Shown: positions 20,234 to 28,182 of the stretch, one piece after another
Layout of the letters: each line of letters starts with the position of its first letter
How positions within the stretch are numbered: position 1 is the first letter of the stretch
Assembly (NCBI GenBank): GCA_965224535.1
Contig: CBDCZR010000005.1
Span: forward strand, 558,001-622,000
Length of the DNA: 64,000 bases
Origin: JBCDHN01 sp965224535
GTDB taxonomy: Bacteria; Verrucomicrobiota; Verrucomicrobiia; Verrucomicrobiales; DEV007
Direction of reading: 5' to 3'
Made by a program: the position numbers and the translations under genes
The notes under the pieces: model-generated
What the model was told of the DNA's origin: nothing
Databases searched by the model: none
The model's input: the letters and a program-made list of their open reading frames with translations, nothing else

Positions 20234-21130
20234 CTACTCCAGCGCCTTCATCGCCGTGGTGATTTCCAGCAACTCCGCGGTAATCGCGGCTTGGCGCTGT
20301 TTGTTGTAGGCCAGGGTCAAATCGTCGATCAACTCGTTGGCGTTGTCCGTGGCGCTCTTCATCGCGACCATGCGGGCGCTATGTTCGGAGGCGCGGCTTT
20401 CCAGCAGAATCTGGTAGACCTGGTAGTTGAGGTAAAGCGGGACGATGGTATCTAACACGGCCTCGGGCGTGGGTTCGAAAATGTAGCCGGCGGATGCGGC
20501 TCCGCTCCCGGCCAATTGAACCGGCTCGTCCTTGCCCATGCCGACAAATTCGCGGTCGCGGCCCAAATCGATCGGCCGGATGGGCAACAGCGTCTCCACC
20601 ATCGGTTCCTGGCTGATGGTGTTGATGAAATTGGTGAAGGCGACGGTCACGCGGGCGAATTTGCCTTCCAAAAACTGGTCGATGAGGAACTGGGAGACCA
20701 ATTTCGACTCCGCGAAGTGCACGGGGTCGTGAACGTGAAAATCCGCGAGCAAATTGCGCCCGAGCCGGGCCAGGGAGCCCTTTCCTTTGCGCCCCACGGT
20801 GACGAAGGTGGTGGCTTCATCGGTCTTTTCCGTCACCATGCGCAGCAAGTTCGTGTTCAAGCCGCCGCAGAGGCCTTTGTCCGTGGTGACGACCAACATC
20901 AGTTCACCGCCCGCTTCGTGCTCCTTCAACAGCGGGTGCAGATCCTCCTCGGTTTGGTCTTTCAGGTTTACCAGGACCTTATTCATGAGGTCGGCATAGG
21001 AACGGCCGGCGGTGGCTTGATCCTGCGCCTTCTTCATCTTCGACGCCGCCACCAACTGCATGGCTTTGGTGATTTGCGCCGTGTTTTTGACCGACTTGAT
21101 GCGCCGGCGAATGTCGCGAGTGCTGGGCAT
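20234..21130 (-). CDS. atpG: F1Fo ATP synthase gamma subunit
   Basis: 298 residues beginning MPSTRDIRRRIKSVKNTAQI, the characteristic N-terminal coiled-coil helix. It ends with the matching C-terminal helix (SARMVAMKSATDNANELIDD ... AAITAELLEIT). Gamma is the rotating central shaft between the c-ring and the alpha3beta3 head. The gene lies between atpA and atpD. The 117-bp spacer upstream contains two heptamer arrays in opposite orientation. Confidence 0.97.
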   Translation of the reverse strand: MPSTRDIRRRIKSVKNTAQITKAMQLVAASKMKKAQDQATAGRSYADLMNKVLVNLKDQTEEDLHPLLKEHEAGGELMLVVTTDKGLCGGLNTNLLRMVTEKTDEATTFVTVGRKGKGSLARLGRNLLADFHVHDPVHFAESKLVSQFLIDQFLEGKFARVTVAFTNFINTISQEPMVETLLPIRPIDLGRDREFVGMGKDEPVQLAGSGAASAGYIFEPTPEAVLDTIVPLYLNYQVYQILLESRASEHSARMVAMKSATDNANELIDDLTLAYNKQRQAAITAELLEITTAMKALE

Positions 21131-21171
21131 GTTAAGTTTTCAGTTTTAAGTTTTCAGTTTTCAGTTTTAAG
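21131..21171 (-). repeat. heptamer array directly upstream of atpG
   Basis: Plus-strand reading is GTTAAG, TTTTCAG, TTTTAAG, TTTTCAG, TTTTCAG, TTTTAAG. In mRNA sense these are CTTAAAA/CTGAAAA units ending immediately before the atpG start codon. No purine-rich Shine-Dalgarno sequence is present. Confidence 0.9.
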
Positions 21172-21212
21172 TGCGGGTGTCTGAATAGCTGAAAAAGCGG
21201 TGAATTTGAGGG

Positions 21213-21247
21213 CTTAAAACTTAAAACTTTGGACTTAAAACTTTCTC
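21213..21247 (-). repeat. heptamer array directly downstream of atpA
   Basis: Plus-strand reading is CTTAAAA, CTTAAAA, CTTTGGA, CTTAAAA, CTTTCTC, which in mRNA sense is TTTTAAG-type. It is the reverse complement of the neighbouring array at 21131-21171, so the two could pair as a long stem with a ~41-nt loop. Confidence 0.88.
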
Positions 21248-22780
21248 TTATTTCCAGGTTTTTTTGAAGTCGTCGATGGCCTCTTCCAGGCCTTTGGTGA
21301 TTTCGTCGCTGAGCGCTTTTTCGTCGCGAATTTTGGCCAACAATTCGGCTTTGCGGCTGGTGAGGTATTCTTCCAGATCTTTTTGGCAGTCCTTGACGCG
21401 ATCGACGTCCACATCGTCAAATCCGCCGTTCTGCATGGCCCAGAGCGTGGCGACTTCCAACTCCACGGGCAGGGGAGCGTACTGGTTTTGCTTGAACAAC
21501 TCCACGATGCGTTCGCCGCGGTCGATGGTCGCCTTGGTTTTTTCGTCCAGATCCGAGCCAAACTGCGCGAACGCCTGCAATTCGCGAAACTGCGCCAAAT
21601 CCAGCTTTGTTGTGCCGGAGACTTTTTTAATCGCCTTGGTCTGCGCGGCCGAACCCACCCGGCTCACGGACAAACCGACGGAAATCGCGGGCCGGATGCC
21701 CTGGTAAAACAGGTCGGTTTCCAGGAAAATCTGGCCGTCGGTGATGGAAATGACGTTGGTGGGGATGTAGGCCGAAACGTCGCCCGCCTGCGTCTCGATG
21801 ATGGGCAGGGCAGTGAGCGAGCCGTCGTTATGATCGTCGCTCATTCGGGCGGAACGTTCCAAAAGCCGGCTGTGGAGGTAAAAAACGTCACCGGGGTAGG
21901 CTTCGCGGCCGGAGGGACGGCGCAGCACCAGCGAAACCTGGCGATAGGCGGCTGCGTGCTTGGAAAGGTCGTCGTAAACGATCAGCGCGTCCATTCCCTG
22001 ATCCATGAACCACTCGCCAATGGCGCAACCGGCGTAAGGGGCCAGGTATTGCGCGGTGGCGGGGTCGGAAGCGGTTGCGGAAACGACAACGGTGTAGTCC
22101 ATTGCGCCCGCGCTTTCCAGCGTGGCGATGGTGCGGGCCACGTTCGCGCGTTTTTGGCCGACGGCGACGTAAATGCAGTAGAGCGGCTTGTGGTCCTTCA
22201 GCTCGCCTTTTTCCGCGGCGCGATTCTGGTTGGCTTGGGAGATGATGGTATCGACGGCGATGGTCGTTTTGCCGGTGGAACGGTCGCCGATAATCAATTC
22301 TCGCTGGCCGCGGCCGATCGGGATCATCGCGTCGATGGCCATGATGCCGGTTTGGACGGGGACGCCGACCGACTGGCGCGGAAGGATGCCGGGAGCTATT
22401 TTTTCGACCGGATAGGTGGTTTCCGCCACGATTTCGCCTTTTCCGTCGAGCGGCTCGCCCAGCGCGTTGACAACGCGGCCTAGCAATCCCTTGCCGACGG
22501 GGACGGAAAGCAGCCGGCCGGTGGTTTTCACCTCGTCGCCCTCTTTGATGCCCTCGCCTTCGCCCAGCAAAATGCAACCCACCTCGGTTTCCTCCAGGTT
22601 GAGGGCCAAACCGTAGAGACCGCCGGGAAATTCGATCATCTCGTTGAGCATGACGTCACTGAGACCTTCGATTTTTGCCACGCCGTCGCCAATTTCGCGA
22701 ACGACGCCCACGTTTGACTTGGTAACCGAGGTTTTGAGCCCGGCGATTTCAGATTCCAGTTCCTGCAGGAGAGTGCTCAT
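21248..22780 (-). CDS. atpA: F1Fo ATP synthase alpha subunit
   Basis: 510 residues. The Walker A motif GDRSTGKTTIAVDTI, the arginine-finger region (ISVGLSVSRVGSAAQTKAIK) and the expected length are present. Alpha carries the non-catalytic nucleotide sites. The gene follows atpH with a 39-bp spacer that again consists largely of 7-nt repeats. Confidence 0.98.
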   Translation of the reverse strand: MSTLLQELESEIAGLKTSVTKSNVGVVREIGDGVAKIEGLSDVMLNEMIEFPGGLYGLALNLEETEVGCILLGEGEGIKEGDEVKTTGRLLSVPVGKGLLGRVVNALGEPLDGKGEIVAETTYPVEKIAPGILPRQSVGVPVQTGIMAIDAMIPIGRGQRELIIGDRSTGKTTIAVDTIISQANQNRAAEKGELKDHKPLYCIYVAVGQKRANVARTIATLESAGAMDYTVVVSATASDPATAQYLAPYAGCAIGEWFMDQGMDALIVYDDLSKHAAAYRQVSLVLRRPSGREAYPGDVFYLHSRLLERSARMSDDHNDGSLTALPIIETQAGDVSAYIPTNVISITDGQIFLETDLFYQGIRPAISVGLSVSRVGSAAQTKAIKKVSGTTKLDLAQFRELQAFAQFGSDLDEKTKATIDRGERIVELFKQNQYAPLPVELEVATLWAMQNGGFDDVDVDRVKDCQKDLEEYLTSRKAELLAKIRDEKALSDEITKGLEEAIDDFKKTWK

Positions 22781-22788
22781 GGTGGAAG

Positions 22789-22816
22789 TTTTAAGTGGAA
22801 AGTTTTAAGTTTTAAG
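22789..22816 (-). repeat. heptamer array between atpH and atpA
   Basis: Plus-strand units are TTTTAAG, TGGAAAG, TTTTAAG, TTTTAAG. The array ends 8 bases before the atpA start codon. Confidence 0.9.
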
Positions 22817-22819
22817 TTC

Positions 22820-23215
22820 TCAGCTGAATCGATCTTGGAGTTGCTGGAGCCGGGCGCGGACGCTGCCGTCCCAGACGTCGCTGCCGACTTTTACCCGCAT
22901 TCCGCCCAGCAGATCAGGAGCCGTGGTAAAGTCAAAGGTCAGGTCTTTTCCGTATTTTTTGCGTAAATCCGCCATCACGCCGCTTTGCAGGTCTGCGCCC
23001 AGTTCGGTGGCGCTTTCCACTACGGCATGGCGCTTGGCAAACTCCATGCGGAGCAGATTTTGGTAAGCGCCCAAAACCTGCAGGTAACCGCGTGGTTTTT
23101 TCTCCCCCAGCGCCCGGACAAACGCCTTGGCCCGCTCCCCGTCAATGGAACCGTCCACCAGGGTTGCCTGGAGCAACTGGCGAGCCGTGCGGAGAGCGTC
23201 TTTGCTGGATTTCAC
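22820..23215 (-). CDS. atpH: F1Fo ATP synthase delta subunit, short form
   Basis: 131 residues from a GTG start at 23215. The C-terminal part (TTAPDLLGGMRVKVGSDVWD) is the conserved OSCP/delta signature. The protein is about 45-50 residues shorter than typical delta (~175-180), and the shortfall is in the N-terminal helical domain that binds the top of F1. No extra coding sequence is available upstream because atpF ends at 23245. It may be a genuinely compact delta. It is flanked by heptamer arrays on both sides. Confidence 0.9.
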   Translation of the reverse strand: MKSSKDALRTARQLLQATLVDGSIDGERAKAFVRALGEKKPRGYLQVLGAYQNLLRMEFAKRHAVVESATELGADLQSGVMADLRKKYGKDLTFDFTTAPDLLGGMRVKVGSDVWDGSVRARLQQLQDRFS

Positions 23216-23216
23216 G

Positions 23217-23244
23217 TTTTTTGTGCTTGGTGCTTTGTGCTTTG
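23217..23244 (-). repeat. heptamer array between atpF and atpH
   Basis: Plus-strand units are TTTTTTG, TGCTTGG, TGCTTTG, TGCTTTG. The mRNA-sense word CAAAGCA differs from the TTTTAAG word of the other atp spacers but matches the array before the cysQ-like gene at 50229. Confidence 0.9.
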
Positions 23245-23754
23245 TTAGAGAGCTATCTGGCCGGCGGTTTCCTGGTTGATCTTGTCTTGATCGTCCTTGT
23301 TCAAGACCTTGCCGGTCACTTTGGAGGTGGTGTCGACGACCAGGCGGCCGAAATCCTTTTTCAGCATCGCCAGGGCCTGATCCCGCTCCAAAGTGGTGGC
23401 TTCGCGGGCTTTGGCGATGATTTGCGCCGCCTCAGCGGTGGCTTCCTGCGATTTTTTCTCCGTCAGCGCCGCTGCGCTTTCCCGCGCGTCCTCAATGAGG
23501 CGATCGGCATCCGCGTTGGCTTTGTCCAGGATCTCCTGAGATTTCGCTTCGGTCGATTTCATGTCCTCGGCGATCTTTTTCAGGTTCTCCTCGCCCTCCG
23601 CAATGCGTTGGCGGCGCTCTTCGAGCATTTTCATGATGGGCCCGAAGGCGAATTTCCTCAATACCCAAAAAACGATGAGAAAAATGATGATCTGCGCAAA
23701 AAACTTGGGCCAGGCGAGCCCAAATTTGTAGGCGATCTGCTCGAACATTTCCAT
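23245..23754 (-). CDS. atpF: F1Fo ATP synthase b subunit
   Basis: 169 residues. A single N-terminal membrane helix (FFAQIIIFLIVFWVLRKFAF) is followed by a long charged coiled coil (IMKMLEERRQRIAEGEENLK and onward), as expected for the peripheral stalk. The b dimer links Fo to delta and alpha. The start is ATG 23754, 96 bp downstream of atpE. Confidence 0.95.
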   Translation of the reverse strand: MEMFEQIAYKFGLAWPKFFAQIIIFLIVFWVLRKFAFGPIMKMLEERRQRIAEGEENLKKIAEDMKSTEAKSQEILDKANADADRLIEDARESAAALTEKKSQEATAEAAQIIAKAREATTLERDQALAMLKKDFGRLVVDTTSKVTGKVLNKDDQDKINQETAGQIAL

Positions 23755-23850
23755 GGTGCTGGGTTAGGAGAAGATTTGGTGAATCGAGGAAGGGGCGTCG
23801 CCCGCGGAAGCGAAGACTCACCTCCGCGAGCGACGCAAAACTGGCGAATT

Positions 23851-24129
23851 TTAGCCGAGTGCGAGGATGAGCGCGTAAATCGCGATAGCCTCGGCAAGGG
23901 CCATGCCGATAATTGCGATGGTGAGGATGTTGCCGAACGCGGTGGGGTTGCGGCCCACGGCTTCAGCGGCTTTCGCGCCGACGAGTCCGACGCCGATGCC
24001 AGCGCCGGCGCCGGCAAAACCAAGCGCGATGCTGCCATCGATTTTCAGGTTGATGGCCTGGGCGGCAGCGGCTTCCGCAGCGCCGGTATCCGCGGCGGCG
24101 GCCAGGATGGGCATTAGTTCCATGAACAT
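23851..24129 (-). CDS. atpE: F1Fo ATP synthase c subunit (proteolipid)
   Basis: 92 residues with two hydrophobic helices. Helix 1 is glycine-rich (GAGAGIGVG) and helix 2 carries the ion-binding Glu (GMALAEAIAIYALI). The Gln in helix 1 and the Glu-Ser/Thr pair typical of Na+-binding rings are absent, so proton coupling is inferred. An alanine-rich N-terminal extension precedes helix 1. The start at 24129 is supported by a Shine-Dalgarno sequence; an internal ATG at 24123 is the alternative. Confidence 0.95.
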   Translation of the reverse strand: MFMELMPILAAAADTGAAEAAAAQAINLKIDGSIALGFAGAGAGIGVGLVGAKAAEAVGRNPTAFGNILTIAIIGMALAEAIAIYALILALG

Positions 24130-24138
24130 GGGTTGAAT

Positions 24139-24144
24139 CTCCTT
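24139..24144 (-). promoter_or_regulatory. Shine-Dalgarno of atpE
   Basis: AAGGAG in mRNA sense, 9 nt before the ATG at 24129. It contrasts with the other atp junctions examined, which show heptamer arrays and no clear Shine-Dalgarno sequence. This would fit the high translation needed for a c-ring subunit. Confidence 0.75.
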
Positions 24145-24221
24145 TTTTTGGGTTGGTATTGGTTGTCTTGTTATCGCCGCCCACTGTCTTGCATGGTCGC
24201 GACGACAAATTCGTTGGAAAT

Positions 24222-25085
24222 CTAGTGTTCCTCGTCGTGGGTGGTTGTCAGGCGGATGTAAACCGCGCAAAGCAAGGCAAAAACCAACGCTTGGAGCAAG
24301 CCGACTAACAGCTCCATAAAATAGAAGGGCAGCGGCAACGCCACACTGCTCAGGAAGGCGAAAAACGGGTTCAAATTGTCCCCCATCGCGCCCATGGTGT
24401 GGAGCAGCTTCTCTCCCGCAAACAGGTTGCCGAAAAGCCGAAACGAAAGCGAAACCGGGCGAAACGCGATCGACACCAACTCGATGATTCCCACCGGGAT
24501 GAAGATGAAAATTCCCAGCACGATCGCCAACCAGCCATGGACGCCTTTTGGCGCAAACGTGTGCTTGATGAAGCCCCACACGCCGATCTCTTTAAACGTC
24601 AAAAGCGCCCAAAGAATCATGGCGCAAGCGGCCAGGCCCAGGGTCATGTTCAAATCCGCGTTGGGCGGGCGAAGCAGCGGCTTATCGACGTGGGTGAGCG
24701 TGCCGGATCCGTGCGCCGACCAGCCAACCGTGCCCACGCCCGGAATGAGCCCGAACCAGTTGGCCACGAGGATAAATATGAAAAGCGTCGCCAGCAGCGG
24801 AAAGGCCTTGGGCGCGACTTTTTCGCCCACGATGCCCTCCACCTGGTTGTAGAGGAATTCGACGATGAATTCGAAGAAATTTTGCAGCTTGTGAGGGACG
24901 ATTTGCATGTTTTGCGTCGCCTTGTAAGCCAACCCGCCGACGATGCCCAAAACCAGCAGCGCCACGAAAATGGAGTTGGTGAGCCACTCGGAAAACGGAA
25001 GCTCCTCCGCCTTGCTCGAAACGGCCAAAACCGTCGAGAAATTGAGTCCATCCAGGCTGGAAAATTGGCTGGGCATTTGGGGCAT
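24222..25085 (-). CDS. atpB: F1Fo ATP synthase a subunit
   Basis: 287 residues with five to six membrane helices. The conserved Arg region is SLSFRLFGNLFAGEKLLH near residue 215, and the C-terminal helix is LLVGLLQALVFALLCAVYIR. Subunit a forms the ion half-channels next to the c-ring. It is the first gene of the operon; no atpI or atpZ precedes it. I chose ATG 25085; the frame remains open to 25163 but that extension is basic and unlike the family. Confidence 0.92.
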   Translation of the reverse strand: MPQMPSQFSSLDGLNFSTVLAVSSKAEELPFSEWLTNSIFVALLVLGIVGGLAYKATQNMQIVPHKLQNFFEFIVEFLYNQVEGIVGEKVAPKAFPLLATLFIFILVANWFGLIPGVGTVGWSAHGSGTLTHVDKPLLRPPNADLNMTLGLAACAMILWALLTFKEIGVWGFIKHTFAPKGVHGWLAIVLGIFIFIPVGIIELVSIAFRPVSLSFRLFGNLFAGEKLLHTMGAMGDNLNPFFAFLSSVALPLPFYFMELLVGLLQALVFALLCAVYIRLTTTHDEEH

Positions 25086-25169
25086 CAACAACGTTACGTG
25101 TCCTATCGCAAGTGGGAGACGGACAAAGCGCCTCCCCTTACTGCGACGGCTATGCAGAGGCAAGGGGAT

Positions 25170-25189
25170 TTTGTGAAATTTTTCACAAA
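25170..25189. promoter_or_regulatory. CRP/FNR-superfamily-like palindrome upstream of atpB
   Basis: TTTGTGAAATTTTTCACAAA is a 20-bp palindrome, perfect apart from its two central bases. It contains TGTGA-N6-TCACA, the consensus spacing of CRP-type regulators. It lies 85-104 bp upstream of the atpB start, where an operator or activator site of the ATP synthase operon would be expected. Confidence 0.55.
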
Positions 25190-25237
25190 GTCGGGCGCGT
25201 GTTAGGGCGCGCTTGAAAAATGCGGAGCCCTTGACGC

Positions 25238-25279
25238 GAAAAAGCCCGTTCGGCCGCTAAAATCAGGCCAAACGGGCTT
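25238..25279 (-). terminator. rho-independent terminator of the HTH-receiver gene
   Basis: A 14-bp stem (arms 25242-25255 and 25266-25279, one mismatch) with a 10-nt loop is followed on the minus strand by a run of T. It lies 40 bp after the stop codon of the regulator at 25320 and separates it from the atp operon. An A-run on the other side could make it bidirectional. Confidence 0.85.
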
Positions 25280-25319
25280 CAAAAAATACCTGAATCTGGT
25301 TCGCTCTGAATCCGGTTCG

Positions 25320-25895
25320 CTAGTTGACCAGAGCAGCCTCAGCGGTCGGGCGGTGGGTCAAAAATCGCACCACGCCTTCCAACTGCTTCAGATCGACCGG
25401 CTTTTTCAGCACCGTAACCGGCGCGGTCGATAAAATGCGGCTCAGCATCTCGCTGTCCGGATAGCTGGTGGTGATGACGACCGACAAATCCGGATGTACG
25501 GCCTTGATTTGCTCGAAAACCTCGTCTCCACCGACATCCGGCAGCTTCAAATCAAGGAAAACGAAATCGAAATCGTGGGATTGGGCCGCCTGAATCGCTT
25601 CCGCTCCGGTCCCGGCAACCGTGTGCATGACCCCGGAACGGCTCAAAAAGTCCGCAAAAAACTTCTGGATGCCGGGATCGTCTTCCACGATGAGCGCCCG
25701 CGGCATCTCGGTTTCTCCCAGGCCATACATATCGTCCAGGACCTTGCGCTTGATCTTCCAACGTCCGCCAATCCGAATCGCCGGTATTTTGCCTTCCTTG
25801 ATAAGGTAGTAGACGGAAGGCTGGGGAGAACGAATGTACTCGGCGGTCTCTTTGACGGAGAGAAGATCGGGAAGTTCTTCAGATTTGTCGATCAT
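25320..25895 (-). CDS. HTH_17 (excisionase-type) DNA-binding plus receiver-domain regulator
   Basis: 191 residues. Residues ~10-60 match the excisionase/MerR-like HTH_17 module (LLSVKETAEYIRSPQPSVYY ... RIGGRWKIKRKVLDDMYG). Residues ~65-185 are a CheY-like receiver with acidic pair EDD, phospho-acceptor Asp in FVFLDLKLPDVGG and the Lys in VTVLKKP. In ordinary response regulators the receiver is N-terminal and the effector C-terminal; here the order is reversed and the DNA-binding type is unusual. No histidine kinase is adjacent. It is expressed away from ubiE and ends in a strong terminator. Confidence 0.82.
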   Translation of the reverse strand: MIDKSEELPDLLSVKETAEYIRSPQPSVYYLIKEGKIPAIRIGGRWKIKRKVLDDMYGLGETEMPRALIVEDDPGIQKFFADFLSRSGVMHTVAGTGAEAIQAAQSHDFDFVFLDLKLPDVGGDEVFEQIKAVHPDLSVVITTSYPDSEMLSRILSTAPVTVLKKPVDLKQLEGVVRFLTHRPTAEAALVN

Positions 25896-26075
25896 TGTGT
25901 GAGTTGGTTAATTTGAAATATCGAGAAGTTAAACACCTTGAACCAATAAAAGTCTAGCGCAACCACAATTTCTCAATTTTTAGAATTTCTTTAAATTTAT
26001 ACGAGTAATTGAGCGTTTTTATTCGCTTTTGCCCCAAAATCAGGGCTTTCCCGCGTTCGGCCACGCATCCCGCTC

Positions 26076-26759
26076 ATGTCCCAGGATCCAAACTTCGTCC
26101 AATCCGCGTTTGCCAAGATCGCGCCCCGCTATCAACTGGCGAACCATGTTCTCAGCCTGGGAATCGACGTGCTTTGGCGCAAACGCGTCGCAAAAATCGT
26201 GCAAAACCTGCAACCCGGCCGAATTCTCGACGTAGCGGCCGGAACGGGCGATTTGGCCCTGGCATTGGCGAAAGCGTGCCCGAATACGGAGATCATCGCC
26301 GCGGATTTTTGCCCCGAAATGCTCGAAATCGCCGAACGAAACGGCGTGGCGAACACGATCGTGGCTGACGCGATGGATCTGCCGTTCCCGGACGCGAAAT
26401 TCGACGTAGTCACGGTCGCTTACGGCTTGCGCAACATGGAATCCTGGATCGGCGCGGCGCGGGAGATGTTGCGCGTGCTACGCCCCGGAGGAAGCTTGGT
26501 GATTCTCGATTTTTCCCTGCCGCGGGGCCCGATTCGCGGCCCCTACCTCACCTACCTCCGCCACGTGCTGCCCAAATTGGCCGGGATCATCACCGGCAAC
26601 CGGGAAGCCTACGAGTACCTGGCGAAATCGATCGAAAACTTCCCCTCGGGCCGGGCGATGGAAGAACTCCTGCGCGAGGCCGGATTTCGCGAAACACGCT
26701 GGATACCGCTCACCGGGGGCATTTCGTCGATTTACGTGGCCGAAACGGCTAAAACTTGA
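26076..26759 (+). CDS. ubiE: demethylmenaquinone/ubiquinone methyltransferase UbiE/MenG
   Basis: 227 residues. The SAM-binding motif LDVAAGTGDLALAL, the UbiE signature segments (FAKIAPRYQLANHVLSLGID and VVTVAYGLRNMESW) and the C-terminal LTGGISSIYVAETAK are all present. It catalyses C-methylation of demethylmenaquinone, the last step of menaquinone synthesis; the quinone type of this organism is not shown by the window. The stop codon region overlaps the convergent FadL gene by 11 bp. The start at 26076 gives full family length. Confidence 0.93.
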   Translation: MSQDPNFVQSAFAKIAPRYQLANHVLSLGIDVLWRKRVAKIVQNLQPGRILDVAAGTGDLALALAKACPNTEIIAADFCPEMLEIAERNGVANTIVADAMDLPFPDAKFDVVTVAYGLRNMESWIGAAREMLRVLRPGGSLVILDFSLPRGPIRGPYLTYLRHVLPKLAGIITGNREAYEYLAKSIENFPSGRAMEELLREAGFRETRWIPLTGGISSIYVAETAKT

Positions 26760-28011
26760 TCCCGTAGCTGACGGAGAAAACGTGCCAATCGAACAAGTAG
26801 TCGCCGATGTAGGCCGGTTGCTGGTTCACCGGGATGGTCCGATCCGGAAAATGGGCGTAGGAGTAGGTGAAATCGATGCGGTGACGGCCTTTTTCGTAAC
26901 CAAGGCCCAAACTGCCCAAATGCCGCTCGTTGGCGGGAACGGCCGGCAGGTAGGTGAAGTCCGGATACGAATTGCTGGAGAACATGTAACCGCCGCGCAG
27001 GGTCCAAACTTCGTTCAGCGCGTATTCCAGGCCGAATCCCGCGTCGTAGCTGTCCTCCCAGTTTAAGATGACCCCGTCCGTCCCCAAAAGAGGCTGATTT
27101 GCGCCGATGAGCAGCGGCACGTCGTCGTGCGAGGAGTTGAAAAAATACTGAAAATCAGCCCCGAACGTGAGTTTTTCGCTCAAATCGATGCCGTAGCCGA
27201 CGCCGAGGCTGCCGGGGAACTTGATGTCGGAGCGAAAATCGCTGTTCGGCGAAAATCCTTGGGCTTCCAGGCCGTCGGGAAAGCGGCTCGCGGTAAAGTC
27301 GCCATCGAAGTCGACCTCGATGGGCAAACGGCCAGTGAGAGCAATGCGCTGGCCGGGAAAAATCTCCCACGTCAGGCCGCCATGACCGCCCACGCCCCAA
27401 CCGTCGGCATCCCACTCAAACTCGCCATCCGGCGTCGCGGCTCCGGTCAACGCGGCCCAGGGGAAGTGCTGCTTGAGGTTGAGCAGGGAGTACATGACGT
27501 CGAGCCCGAGCCCAATCGAGAGGCTGTCGTTGAGCTGAATGGCCAGCGCCGGGCTTATGTCCGCGGTTAGCAATAGCCCTTCGTGCGGTGAGACGTAGCG
27601 GATGGCGGATTGCTCCGGAAAGTCGAAATTCAGGCCAAAGGGAGCGCTGATTCCCAAGCCAACCGTCGCCCGGTCGCCGAGCGGATGAACGTAGTAGGCG
27701 CTGCCGACATAGATCCAGTCATCCAGCAAATTCACGCTCTGGCCCAGGGCGTTTTGAAAACTGAGGTCACCCCGCCAAAAACCCAGGTTCACCTGGAATT
27801 CCGGCGAAGCGAACCCGATCATGTTCGCCGGGTTGTCGCTCAGAGTGGAGGGATCGTCCAAATTCGCGAGCCGGCCTCCTGCGGTCGCGATTGATTCGGC
27901 GGAATCCGGCAAGACGCCGATCGATTCCGATCCTAACGTCGTCGTTAAGCCTGCCAAGAAGAGTGAGAGGGCCGAGCAAGCGGCCGCTACCGGTAGTTTG
28001 TGCGCGTTCAT
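26749..28011 (-). CDS. FadL/TodX-type outer-membrane transport porin
   Basis: 420 residues with a signal peptide (MNAHKLPVAAACSALSLFLA). The family N-terminus is ESIATAGGRLANLDDPSTLS-DNPANMI, equivalent to the hatch region with its NPA motif. Alternating-residue beta strands run through the rest, and the protein ends in an aromatic-rich strand (FSVSYGIKF). FadL-type proteins form 14-strand barrels that let long-chain fatty acids or aromatic hydrocarbons cross the outer membrane. The substrate is not predictable here. It supports a Gram-negative envelope. Confidence 0.88.
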   Translation of the reverse strand: MNAHKLPVAAACSALSLFLAGLTTTLGSESIGVLPDSAESIATAGGRLANLDDPSTLSDNPANMIGFASPEFQVNLGFWRGDLSFQNALGQSVNLLDDWIYVGSAYYVHPLGDRATVGLGISAPFGLNFDFPEQSAIRYVSPHEGLLLTADISPALAIQLNDSLSIGLGLDVMYSLLNLKQHFPWAALTGAATPDGEFEWDADGWGVGGHGGLTWEIFPGQRIALTGRLPIEVDFDGDFTASRFPDGLEAQGFSPNSDFRSDIKFPGSLGVGYGIDLSEKLTFGADFQYFFNSSHDDVPLLIGANQPLLGTDGVILNWEDSYDAGFGLEYALNEVWTLRGGYMFSSNSYPDFTYLPAVPANERHLGSLGLGYEKGRHRIDFTYSYAHFPDRTIPVNQQPAYIGDYLFDWHVFSVSYGIKF

Positions 28012-28182
28012 GAGTTTCTAAGGTGTGTTGGTGCTGGCTTAGCGAAAAGGCGCTGGGAAGTAAAGCGCGTTTCGCCACGAGTTTGTCGGTTTTGGCAAAT
28101 CGCAAAGCCCGGACCGAGTTTCCCGTGCCGCCGTGCCGAGTTTCGGTTCGACGAACTGATTTCGAATGCTAAGCTGGTGGCG

